Positions 1-5,982 of a stretch of DNA of 5,982 nt are shown piece by piece. The position numbers and the translations under genes were made by a program. Source of the DNA: Caldifarciminota bacterium (lineage in GTDB: Bacteria > WOR-3 > Hydrothermia > UBA1063 > CAJXJZ01); contig JALTEL010000549.1 in assembly GCA_027073945.1 (NCBI GenBank), forward strand, positions 1 through 5,982, written 5' to 3'. How positions within the stretch are numbered: position 1 is the first letter of the stretch; each line of letters opens with the position of its first letter. The notes below the pieces were generated by a model. The model saw nothing but the letters and a program-made list of their open reading frames with translations, did not search any database and was not told the DNA's origin.

Positions 1-972
1 TACAAATTGCCTCATGATATTCCATCCTATATTGCCGGTGTACTCATTGACGAAAAGGCGGATGTTATTGACATTATCTCCATTGTATTTGACCTGGCTT
101 CAAGGGGTTACATTGATATTGTTCCTGTTGAAAGGAACAAGATGTTTATGGATGATAAAGAAAAAGATGTTATTTTAAAGGCAAAAAAGAAAGATTTCAG
201 CGAATTGAACGAGATTGAAGGGGATATAATAAATTTTATTCTGGAACAGACTGATTTAAACGGACAGGTATTTTTGAGTGATTTTGGCGCAAAATTCGGC
301 AGGGACATCATACTGCTTGAGAAGAAAGTTGAAGACGATGCCACTAAAAGAGGTTTTTTTGATGAGGCTCCGTACAGTGTTAGAGACCTGTTCACAGCAC
401 TTTCCATTATACTGTTTATAGGGTCCATATTTGGCATATATCTGCTGCACCGTATCTATCCCGCATCTTTAAAAAAGACCCATTCTCCGCAGTTTATTAT
501 TGCACATCCTCTGTTTCCGATTTTTGGTTTGATTGAAAAGATTATTGTATTGGGCCTTGGTGTGCTTATACTTGGAGGCATCATATATTTTGTGTATGGG
601 AAGCTGAAAGATTCTGTTGCTTTGAGAACGGACAAGGGTGTTGAGGCATGGGGGAGGGTACTTGGTTTCAGGGAGTTTATAAAGAGGGTGGAGAAGGATA
701 GAATAAAAAAACTTGCCCTTGCAGACCCGGATATATTTACAAAGGTTCTGCCTTATGCCATGGTGCTCGGTGTCGCGAAAGAATGGATAGGAAAAATGGA
801 AAAGGAGTATGTAAATTTCCCGGCATGGTTTGATACGTTATCACAGGCTGAAAAGGATTGGGTCATCAACCTGGTTCAATATATGAGACCGCATAGGATG
901 AGGTTTTTATCAGTAGACCAGATAGCCCCTGTTCAGTTAATATGGGATGACCTGGATAAAGATGATTTTTAA
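1..972 (+). CDS. DUF2207 family membrane protein, C-terminal part (5' end outside window)
   Basis: The frame is open at the left edge, so the true start lies upstream; the TTG at position 7 is not a credible start. The visible 323 residues match the C-terminal half of DUF2207 (YciQ-like) membrane proteins. They begin with a stretch of the type LPHDIPSYIAGVLIDEKADV and continue with FDLASRGYIDI, which corresponds to the family's pattern of a domain organised around LLDLAxRGYL. Two hydrophobic segments follow at about residues 129-151 and 174-198. The C-terminal soluble part has the family signatures RTDKGVEAWGRVLGFREFI (about 209-227) and LPYAMVLGVAKEW (about 250-262). The function of DUF2207 is not established; members often sit next to lemA. 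Here the gene faces lemA-htpX from the opposite strand and ends 3 bp from the htpX stop. The family call is firm; any biochemical role would be a guess. Confidence 0.88.
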   Translation, partial: YKLPHDIPSYIAGVLIDEKADVIDIISIVFDLASRGYIDIVPVERNKMFMDDKEKDVILKAKKKDFSELNEIEGDIINFILEQTDLNGQVFLSDFGAKFGRDIILLEKKVEDDATKRGFFDEAPYSVRDLFTALSIILFIGSIFGIYLLHRIYPASLKKTHSPQFIIAHPLFPIFGLIEKIIVLGLGVLILGGIIYFVYGKLKDSVALRTDKGVEAWGRVLGFREFIKRVEKDRIKKLALADPDIFTKVLPYAMVLGVAKEWIGKMEKEYVNFPAWFDTLSQAEKDWVINLVQYMRPHRMRFLSVDQIAPVQLIWDDLDKDDF

Positions 973-975
973 ATA

Positions 976-1908
976 TCAGGCGTATTTGTGAGCCATCTGT
1001 TCAAGTATATTAATTCTTTTTGAAATGGGAGGATGTGTGCTGAATATGTCCGCCCATAAGCTGTCCTTTTCTCCGAGACGCTTTTTATGAGGGTCTGCTA
1101 TGAATAAATGAGCCACACCCTGATTCACCTTCTTCATTTTTGGTCCTTCGGCTATTTTTCTCAAAGCACTTGCAAGCGCAAGTGGATTCCTTGTTAATTC
1201 AGCAGATCCGGCGTCGGCAGCGTATTCTCTTGACCTCGATACTGCAAGTGCAAGCAGATTTGTTATTATTGGGACGAAAATAGCCAGCAGTATGAATACT
1301 ATAAACAGTACAATATTTCCACCACCTCTGTTATCATCGTCGTCTCCGCCACCACTGCCAAAGTACATTGCTCCTCTTGCTATTGCAGCGAGTATGGCAA
1401 TAGCACCCGCCAGAGCAGCGACCATTGTCATTGTCAGTATGTCTCTGTGTCTTATATGTGTTACTTCATGTCCGATTACACCCTGCAATTCATCCCTGGA
1501 AAGCAGTTTAAGTAGCCCTGTTGTTGCACAAACAGAGGCATGTGCGGGGTCTCTTCCTGTGGCAAATGCATTTGGGGCAGGGTCATCCATTATATAAACC
1601 TTTGGGGTTGGAAGTCCTGCGGCTATTGCCATTTCATCAACTGTATCAACAAGTTGCTTCTCTTTTATTTGCGTTGGGTCAGGCTTCCTGGCATGCACTG
1701 AATTAAGGACCATTTTATCTCCGTAAAAATACCCTAAAACGCTTTGAGAAGAACCTATAATAATGGCTATTATGGTCATATACGGGAATTTATCATGAAA
1801 AATATAGAAATCCAGCATGTAACCGAGAAATGTGAGTATAACGGTGAAAATTACTATTAAAAATATGGTTCTCCACTTATTTCTCGTCTGAACTTCGTAG
1901 AAATTCAT
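976..1908 (-). CDS. htpX: HtpX-like M48 family membrane zinc metalloprotease
   Basis: This 310-residue protein has the length and layout of HtpX, an inner-membrane protease that degrades damaged membrane proteins from the cytoplasmic side. Two N-terminal membrane segments (about 14-37 and 43-62) precede the catalytic domain. The zinc motif HEVTH is at 147-151, with E148 as the general base. The third zinc ligand is E228 in SRSREYAAD. Two further membrane segments lie at about 160-178 and 198-222, joined by a glycine/aspartate-rich loop (about 185-197). The family's [11 protein letters not shown] motif is at 289-299. All catalytic residues are present, so the enzyme should be active. The ATG at 1908 overlaps the lemA stop as ATGA and has GGAGGT 5 nt upstream, which fixes the start. 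It is the last gene of the operon. LemA-M48 pairs are common. The protein is clearly M48B; orthology to E. coli HtpX rather than another M48 membrane subgroup is likely but unproven. Confidence 0.95.
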   Translation of the reverse strand: MNFYEVQTRNKWRTIFLIVIFTVILTFLGYMLDFYIFHDKFPYMTIIAIIIGSSQSVLGYFYGDKMVLNSVHARKPDPTQIKEKQLVDTVDEMAIAAGLPTPKVYIMDDPAPNAFATGRDPAHASVCATTGLLKLLSRDELQGVIGHEVTHIRHRDILTMTMVAALAGAIAILAAIARGAMYFGSGGGDDDDNRGGGNIVLFIVFILLAIFVPIITNLLALAVSRSREYAADAGSAELTRNPLALASALRKIAEGPKMKKVNQGVAHLFIADPHKKRLGEKDSLWADIFSTHPPISKRINILEQMAHKYA

Positions 1909-2462
1909 GCACTACCTCCAAAGCTAACATTTACATTTGCCCTATCCCCTGGAAATAGCAGAAATTCCTTTTGTTTGAAGTTAAAAATATTTGCTATTAT
2001 ATTCGTTGGGAAGCTCTGCATTGCTGTATTGTATCTCATGACCGTATCATTGTAGAATTGTCTTGCAAATGCAATTTTATTCTCCGTGGTTGTCAATTCT
2101 TCCTGAAGGGCAAGAAAATTCTGGTTTGCTTTTAATTGGGGGTAATTTTCAACTACTGCCATAAGTTTGTTCAGTGACTCAGTAAGATGTCCTTCGGCAT
2201 TACCTTTTTCTTCCATATTATTGGCGCTCATAGCCATGGAGCGGTATTTGGTAATAGTTTCAAAGACCTCTTTTTCGTGTGCAGCATAACCTTTTACAGT
2301 ATTCACAAGATTCGGTATTAAGTCATGCCTTCTTTTTAACTGTATGTCTATTTGTGACCACCCATTTTCTGCCCTTATTCTGAGTTTTATGAGATTATTA
2401 TACGCAAGTACTATCCAACCTATTATAATAATGAGAGTCCCAAGAATAATATAGCCAGGCAT
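1905..2462 (-). CDS. lemA: LemA family protein
   Basis: This 185-residue protein has the usual LemA length. A single N-terminal membrane helix (about 4-21) is followed by a coiled-coil-rich helical domain. Diagnostic LemA motifs are [20 protein letters not shown] (21-40), the [20 protein letters not shown] segment (41-60), the [20 protein letters not shown] segment (119-138), [14 protein letters not shown] (144-157) and [12 protein letters not shown] near the C terminus. LemA proteins are membrane-anchored with the helical domain outside the cytoplasm in most models. Their molecular role is unknown, although several are encoded beside membrane proteases and DUF2207-type proteins. The ATG at 2462 is preceded by AGGAGA with a 5 nt spacer. 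The gene starts 9 bp after the DUF3160 stop and overlaps htpX by 4 bp (ATGA), so it is probably coupled to both. The family assignment is very secure. Confidence 0.97.
   Translation of the reverse strand: MPGYIILGTLIIIIGWIVLAYNNLIKLRIRAENGWSQIDIQLKRRHDLIPNLVNTVKGYAAHEKEVFETITKYRSMAMSANNMEEKGNAEGHLTESLNKLMAVVENYPQLKANQNFLALQEELTTTENKIAFARQFYNDTVMRYNTAMQSFPTNIIANIFNFKQKEFLLFPGDRANVNVSFGGSA
1914..1919 (-). promoter_or_regulatory. Ribosome binding site for htpX
   Basis: GGAGGT on the - strand lies 5 nt before the htpX ATG at 1908 and is embedded in the codons for the last residues of LemA. Together with the ATGA overlap it supports coupled LemA-HtpX synthesis. Confidence 0.8.
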
Positions 2463-2467
2463 ATGGT

Positions 2468-2473
2468 TCTCCT
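2468..2473 (-). promoter_or_regulatory. Ribosome binding site for lemA, overlapping the DUF3160 stop
   Basis: AGGAGA on the - strand lies 5 nt before the lemA ATG at 2462. Its first two bases are part of the DUF3160 stop codon (TAG, 2474-2472), so ribosomes ending DUF3160 translation stand on the lemA initiation region. Confidence 0.8.
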
Positions 2474-4400
2474 ATTTTATGCTGGATTTATTGGATTGTA
2501 GCTCCATTTCCCATGAAGGCAGCCTGGGATTGTGTGCGAGCTTTTCTTTCCATGCTTCGTCTGTCATTCTCTTGCTCATTTCCGTTTTAAATTCATAATA
2601 GGAGAACATGCCTCCTTTTGCTATTGTTGTCTCTCCCGAAGCATCTTTGAATTCAATTTCAATTAGCATTGGATGTCCTGTTGCAACTTCAAGCACCTGT
2701 TTTGTGTTGGGGTCAGTGTGCACATCGGCAATGACAGGCATAATATCGCCTGTTTGCTCACCAAAATTTGTTATATCGTCAAGGCTGTTCAACATTCCGA
2801 AGAGTTGTGTCATCAATTTTGAGCTGGGCAGTTTTCCTCCTTCTTCGCTGAGAGATGCCCTCTCCAGAAGGAGGGTTAATTTATCAAGGGATTTCAATCT
2901 TTTTGATACTTCGTCAAGACCATATTCGCTTATGAGCTTATCCGTTTTTATCAGGATTTCTCTCATTCTCTGGTAGAAAATCGGGACAGGCTCCACGATT
3001 ACCACTGGCTTAAATTCATTCCTGTGTGGAGGCATTGCCGATGTAAGTCTCATTGTGTAGCTCTGTTTTGCATAAAGGATAAAATCATGACGCATCTGCG
3101 CCCAGCTTCCCATTGCCGTTGTGAGCAGCTTTTTTCTGTAAAGAGCGGGATTAAAGAGAAATATAGTACTTGCTTTTGACAGGTCATACGTTATTAGAAT
3201 TCTGTACGCATTAAGCATACTTGGGAAAGCGCTTCCGAGCCAGTAAGAAGATGGCCAGTTCTGGATTTCTGCCTTGAGATATTCCATCTGTTTTTTGTAA
3301 TTTTTAAATTTATCCTGTTTATAGTCTGAAATTAATATATGATAAGCAGTGCCGGAGCCTAGTGCAGCCATGACATCCAGGCCTTTTGGCATAAGTCTGG
3401 GGTTTGTCTGTGTACCAACCTTGTTGTAAACGAGATTCTGGAATATGTAAGAACCTAACATAAATCTCTGGCCTAACAATTTCATCCCCATTCGTGTCTT
3501 TTGAAAATTTTCCGTGTCGCTTGCGGATGTAGAAAGTATTAAAGGTGACTTACCTTCTTCCAGCATAAAACTTATTAGAGAATCCAGTTTGTCCGTATTT
3601 TCCATACACTGATTAACAACAAAATTTCCCATGATTGGAAGCCTGTGATAATCTCTGGGTGTGAGGTCGTCAGGCTTGCCCAGCAGAAAATCAATTGGTT
3701 TGCGTATGGTTTTATAAAGCGAAACTAAAGAAGTATCCTTGTAAATGGATTCTGATAGGAGCAGCGCCTGTTCTGTGAGCTTTCTACCTATTTCAATGTT
3801 TTTTGCATCAGTACCTGGCCGCAGATAGAAACCCATGCGGGATATATACATCATAGCTTTGAAATATCTCTTCATTCTCTCGGATTTTGTGTAATGTCCC
3901 CGCGGAATATATTGTGTATAATCCTCTTTGATGCCCATAACATGTGAAATGGCTATGCCGCTGTGCCCATCTATCAATGATATTTCCTGTTTAACTTCTT
4001 TTGCAAGAGCGTTTTCTGGTTTAAAACTCCTGTCAAGATAAGTGAGCGGGACGGATAAAAACGCCATATTCCTTTTTGCAGCCTGTGCTGTCTGTATGCA
4101 TTTCGCATTGCTTTCGTTTTTCTGTGATTTGTACAGTTTCATCAAAAATGCCTGCAGGCTATCATATAGTATTTTATTTTCCATCTGAAATATGCTGTGG
4201 TCAAGAATGACATGATATAAATGCAGAGGGATGTCCGATGTGGCATAGATAGGCTCGTGTGATTTTGCTATCCTCTTATAAAGTTTGGATATGCCAGTGT
4301 ACTGTGTTGTACTGACAGCAAACCCCGGACTCTGCGGGCTTTTTTGCATATTTCTCCTCCCCATTCCCAGCAGGGAAAATAGTATTATTAAGCTTTTCAT
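2472..4400 (-). CDS. DUF3160 family protein of unknown function
   Basis: The 642 residues (from the ATG at 4400) match DUF3160 along the length. Landmarks in order: YATSDIPLHLYH (52-63), DYTQYIPRGHYT (160-171) followed by RYFKAMMYISRMGF, LDVMAALGS (341-349), GSWAQMRHDFILYAKQSY (431-448), IVEPVPIFY (468-476), ADVHT (558-562), FSYYEF (599-604), MTDEAWKEKL (612-621) and a terminal PSWE. Conserved His, Asp, Glu and Arg residues suggest an enzyme or binding protein, but no activity is known to me. Start choice: the ATG at 4421 has no ribosome binding site, while the ATG at 4400 follows GGGAGGT and forms an ATGA overlap with the epimerase stop, so 4400 is preferred. The N-terminal MKSLIILFSLLGMG resembles a signal peptide, but its hydrophobic core is short and is followed by two arginines, so export is uncertain. 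A third in-frame ATG at 4349 also has a strong site. The family is firm; function and localisation are open. Confidence 0.87.
   Translation of the reverse strand: MKSLIILFSLLGMGRRNMQKSPQSPGFAVSTTQYTGISKLYKRIAKSHEPIYATSDIPLHLYHVILDHSIFQMENKILYDSLQAFLMKLYKSQKNESNAKCIQTAQAAKRNMAFLSVPLTYLDRSFKPENALAKEVKQEISLIDGHSGIAISHVMGIKEDYTQYIPRGHYTKSERMKRYFKAMMYISRMGFYLRPGTDAKNIEIGRKLTEQALLLSESIYKDTSLVSLYKTIRKPIDFLLGKPDDLTPRDYHRLPIMGNFVVNQCMENTDKLDSLISFMLEEGKSPLILSTSASDTENFQKTRMGMKLLGQRFMLGSYIFQNLVYNKVGTQTNPRLMPKGLDVMAALGSGTAYHILISDYKQDKFKNYKKQMEYLKAEIQNWPSSYWLGSAFPSMLNAYRILITYDLSKASTIFLFNPALYRKKLLTTAMGSWAQMRHDFILYAKQSYTMRLTSAMPPHRNEFKPVVIVEPVPIFYQRMREILIKTDKLISEYGLDEVSKRLKSLDKLTLLLERASLSEEGGKLPSSKLMTQLFGMLNSLDDITNFGEQTGDIMPVIADVHTDPNTKQVLEVATGHPMLIEIEFKDASGETTIAKGGMFSYYEFKTEMSKRMTDEAWKEKLAHNPRLPSWEMELQSNKSSIK
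4354..4362 (-). promoter_or_regulatory. Possible second, internal ribosome binding site in the DUF3160 gene
   Basis: GGGGAGGAG on the - strand lies 4 nt before an in-frame ATG at 4349-4347. Starting there would give a 625-residue protein without the hydrophobic N terminus, beginning MQKSPQSPGFAV. It may be a true alternative start or just Gly/Arg codons that resemble a Shine-Dalgarno sequence. Confidence 0.4.
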
Positions 4401-5323
4401 GAAAACCTCCCTTTTATCCATTCAACGGTGTTTTTTATACCCTGTTCAAAGCTGTAAATAGATTCCCATTCCATGTACTTTTTCGCTTTTTCAATACCCA
4501 GGAATATCCTGTAAACTTCACCGGGTCTCTTGTCTTTATACACAGGCTCACCGCCATAACCAGTGTATTTTTTCAATGTGTTGAAAACTTTATTTACGCT
4601 GGTGCCATAACCTGTTCCAATGTTGAATATACCCTGGATATTGCTGTTTAGTGCAATTACATTTGCATTTACCACATCTCTCACATAGACAAAATCCCGC
4701 TGCTGTTCACCGTCCCCGAATATATAACATTTGTCTCCCTTGAGCATATTTTGTGCAAAAATGGTAATGACCCCGGCCTCCCCAAATGGGTCCTGACGCT
4801 CTCCAAAAACATTTCCGTATCTCAGTACAACATAATTCAGCCCATATACTCTATAGGCCATTTCAAGGTAATGTTCAACGGTGTGCTTGCTAATTCCGTA
4901 TGGACTGATAGGATTTACAGGGTGCAACTCATCTACTGGTAAGTATACAGGCTCACCGTACACGGCTCCCCCGGAAGACGCATAAATGATTTTTTTTACA
5001 TTGGCCTTTAAAGATGCGAATATTAGATTCACAGAACCTATTATATTGATTGCAGCGTCTTCGCCAGGCTTTTTTGCAGAATATACGACGCTTATCTGAG
5101 CTGCATGGTGGTTAACAATGTCAGGCTTGATATCATTCATCAAGGCATTTACCTTGTTTGCTTCTCTCAGGTCAATTTCATGAAAAACCGCGTTTTTGTT
5201 TATATTTGCCATTCTTCCCGAGGACAGATTATCAAGTATATGCACCTCATGTCCTTTTTCAATGTATTTGTCCGCAATATGAGATGCTATGAAACCGGCA
5301 CCTCCACTAACAAGAATTCTCAT
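4397..5323 (-). CDS. NAD-dependent epimerase/dehydratase, UDP-glucose 4-epimerase-like
   Basis: A 308-residue extended short-chain dehydrogenase/reductase of GalE type, which interconverts C4 epimers of a nucleotide sugar such as UDP-glucose and UDP-galactose using bound NAD. The N-terminal dinucleotide fold shows GGAGFIASH (7-15; Ala replaces the last Gly of GxxGxxG, a known variant) and the NAD-selecting D31 in ILDNLSSG. Catalytic residues are Ser in YASSGGAVYG (114-123), Y142 and K146 (YGISK). The substrate half has RYGNVFGERQDPFGEAGV (168-184) and FGDGEQQRDFVYVRDV (202-217), typical of short bacterial and archaeal GalE-like enzymes. Length is normal. The ATG at 5323 has AGGAGG just upstream and overlaps the regulator's stop as ATGA; the gene's own stop overlaps the next start in the same way. 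Likely role: precursor supply for surface polysaccharide or galactose metabolism. The sugar specificity cannot be read from sequence alone, so no gene symbol is given. Confidence 0.93.
   Translation of the reverse strand: MRILVSGGAGFIASHIADKYIEKGHEVHILDNLSSGRMANINKNAVFHEIDLREANKVNALMNDIKPDIVNHHAAQISVVYSAKKPGEDAAINIIGSVNLIFASLKANVKKIIYASSGGAVYGEPVYLPVDELHPVNPISPYGISKHTVEHYLEMAYRVYGLNYVVLRYGNVFGERQDPFGEAGVITIFAQNMLKGDKCYIFGDGEQQRDFVYVRDVVNANVIALNSNIQGIFNIGTGYGTSVNKVFNTLKKYTGYGGEPVYKDKRPGEVYRIFLGIEKAKKYMEWESIYSFEQGIKNTVEWIKGRFS
4405..4411 (-). promoter_or_regulatory. Ribosome binding site deciding the DUF3160 start
   Basis: GGGAGGT on the - strand lies 4 nt before the ATG at 4400, within the last codons of the epimerase. 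It sits downstream of the alternative ATG at 4421, which has no such site, so it argues for the shorter 642-residue product. Confidence 0.78.
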
Positions 5324-5982
5324 GTACCCTCCTCAAAGTTTATTCCGTATTTCTTTAATTTTCTGTAAAGAGTTGACACGTCAATGCCCAGCATCTTTGC
5401 AACTTCCTTTTTGTTTTTTGTCCTCAAGAGGGCTATTTCTATTGCTTCCTTTTCCATTTGTGCGAGTGTTTTAATACGTCCGTTATTTTTGTATTCAGCC
5501 TCCTCCTGCATTATTCCAAGGTCTTCTGCTCTTATGTATGCATCTTTGGAGCTTATTAACCCGCGCTCAACTGCATGTTTTAATTCCCTTATATTGCCCG
5601 GCCATGTGTAGTGCTGCATAAATTCAATACACTGGCTGTCAAAGTTTTTCCCTTTTAAATTGTAAATTTTCTCGTATTTTTTGAGAAAATATTCAGCAAG
5701 TAAGGCAATGTCCTTTTTCCTTTGCCTTAAAGGCGGGAGCTGTATAGGATATACATTCAGCCTGAAAAAAAGGTCTTCGCGAAACTTATGCTCTTTTACA
5801 AGTTGCTTCAAATTTTGGTTTGTCGCTACGATAATTCTGGTATCTATTTCTAATTGTTTGGTTGAACCAACCGGCATTATTGTCCTTTCCTCCAGAGCAC
5901 GAAGCAATTTCACCTGGACAGCCGGGCTTGCTTCACCAATTTCGTCAAGAAAAATTGTACCGTGGTTTGCTGCTTTGAATAA
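5320..5982 (-). CDS. Sigma-54-dependent transcriptional regulator (NtrC family), C-terminal part (5' end outside window)
   Basis: The frame is open to the right edge, giving 220 visible residues. They cover the second half of the AAA+ sigma-54 activator domain and a Fis-type DNA-binding domain. Walker B is GTIFLDEIGE (8-17, with D13/E14). Sensor I is in RIIVATNQN (about 49-57). The arginine-finger region is FREDLFFRLNV (67-77) and sensor II is WPGNIREL (127-134). The C-terminal helix-turn-helix (about 179-213) ends in EVAKMLGIDVSTLYRKLKKYGI. Such proteins hydrolyse ATP to open promoters bound by sigma-54 RNA polymerase. Walker A, the GAFTGA loop and any receiver, PAS or GAF sensory domain lie outside the window, so the signal input is unknown. 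An internal GTG (5911-5913) is not a real start, because Walker B lies upstream of it in the same frame. The stop overlaps the epimerase start by 4 bp, so the regulator is probably co-expressed with the genes that follow. Confidence 0.95.
   Translation of the reverse strand, partial: LFKAANHGTIFLDEIGEASPAVQVKLLRALEERTIMPVGSTKQLEIDTRIIVATNQNLKQLVKEHKFREDLFFRLNVYPIQLPPLRQRKKDIALLAEYFLKKYEKIYNLKGKNFDSQCIEFMQHYTWPGNIRELKHAVERGLISSKDAYIRAEDLGIMQEEAEYKNNGRIKTLAQMEKEAIEIALLRTKNKKEVAKMLGIDVSTLYRKLKKYGINFEEGT
5327..5333 (-). promoter_or_regulatory. Ribosome binding site for the epimerase
   Basis: AGGAGGG on the - strand lies 3 nt before the ATG at 5323, inside the last codons of the sigma-54 regulator. 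With the ATGA overlap it fixes the epimerase start and suggests translational coupling to the regulator. Confidence 0.8.

Noticed and set aside
108..437. Open frame of 109 codons on the - strand, antisense to the DUF2207 gene
   Set aside because: Ser/Phe-rich translation opposite Lys/Glu-rich conserved coding sequence; no supporting ribosome binding site or family resemblance.
951..980. Weak inverted repeat (CCTGGATA ... TATCAGG) spanning the convergent junction
   Set aside because: The stem is short, carries a bulge, has a 15-base loop and lacks a following T-run, so it does not support a terminator.
1166..1251. Perfect 7 bp inverted repeat with a 4-base loop (1167-1184), plus a further copy of one arm at 1244-1251
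   Set aside because: It lies inside htpX and arises from repeated Leu-Ala codons (LALA) in two conserved protein stretches; there is no T-run and no reason to call a terminator or regulatory hairpin.
1292..1597. Open frame of 101 codons on the + strand, antisense to htpX
   Set aside because: Low-complexity Ser/Pro/Ala translation that mirrors the Gly/Asp-rich and Ala-rich codons of htpX; a shadow of the real gene.
2463..2500. A TAAAAT stretch upstream of lemA that could be a -10 promoter element
   Set aside because: No convincing -35 element at the right distance, and the spacing with the upstream gene favours read-through and coupling.
2608..2976. Open frame of 122 codons on the + strand, antisense to the DUF3160 gene
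   Set aside because: It lies wholly opposite a well-supported conserved coding region, and its Ser-rich translation looks like no known family.

Overview
This is a gene-dense bacterial window (nearly every base is coding, roughly 40% G+C by eye) with strong AGGAGG-type ribosome binding sites. A sigma-54 activator, an HtpX-type membrane protease, LemA and a DUF3160 protein point to a bacterium, probably a diderm environmental lineage (Nitrospirota, deltaproteobacterial or similar). The sequence alone does not settle the taxon. No RNA gene, mobile element, CRISPR array or long non-coding stretch is visible.

The + strand carries only the 3' part of a DUF2207 membrane protein (1-972). It runs tail-to-tail into the - strand genes with just 3 bp between the two stop codons. 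From 5982 down to 976, the - strand holds five tightly packed genes in this order of transcription: the C-terminal part of an NtrC-family sigma-54-dependent regulator, a GalE-like NAD-dependent sugar-nucleotide epimerase, a large DUF3160 protein of unknown function, LemA, and an HtpX-like M48 zinc protease. Three of the four junctions are ATGA start/stop overlaps. At the fourth, the stop codon (TAG) lies inside the next gene's ribosome binding site. The five genes therefore look like one translationally coupled operon whose promoter lies beyond the right edge.

LemA, M48 proteases and DUF2207 proteins are often neighbours and are linked to envelope or membrane-protein homeostasis. The epimerase supplies sugar nucleotides for surface polysaccharide or galactose metabolism. 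A reasonable inference is an envelope or surface-maintenance unit, possibly under sigma-54 control, with the DUF3160 protein as the uncharacterised member. The most notable local feature is the 5' end of the DUF3160 gene: an upstream ATG without a ribosome binding site, then two successive in-frame ATGs each with a strong one, around a poor signal-peptide-like segment.
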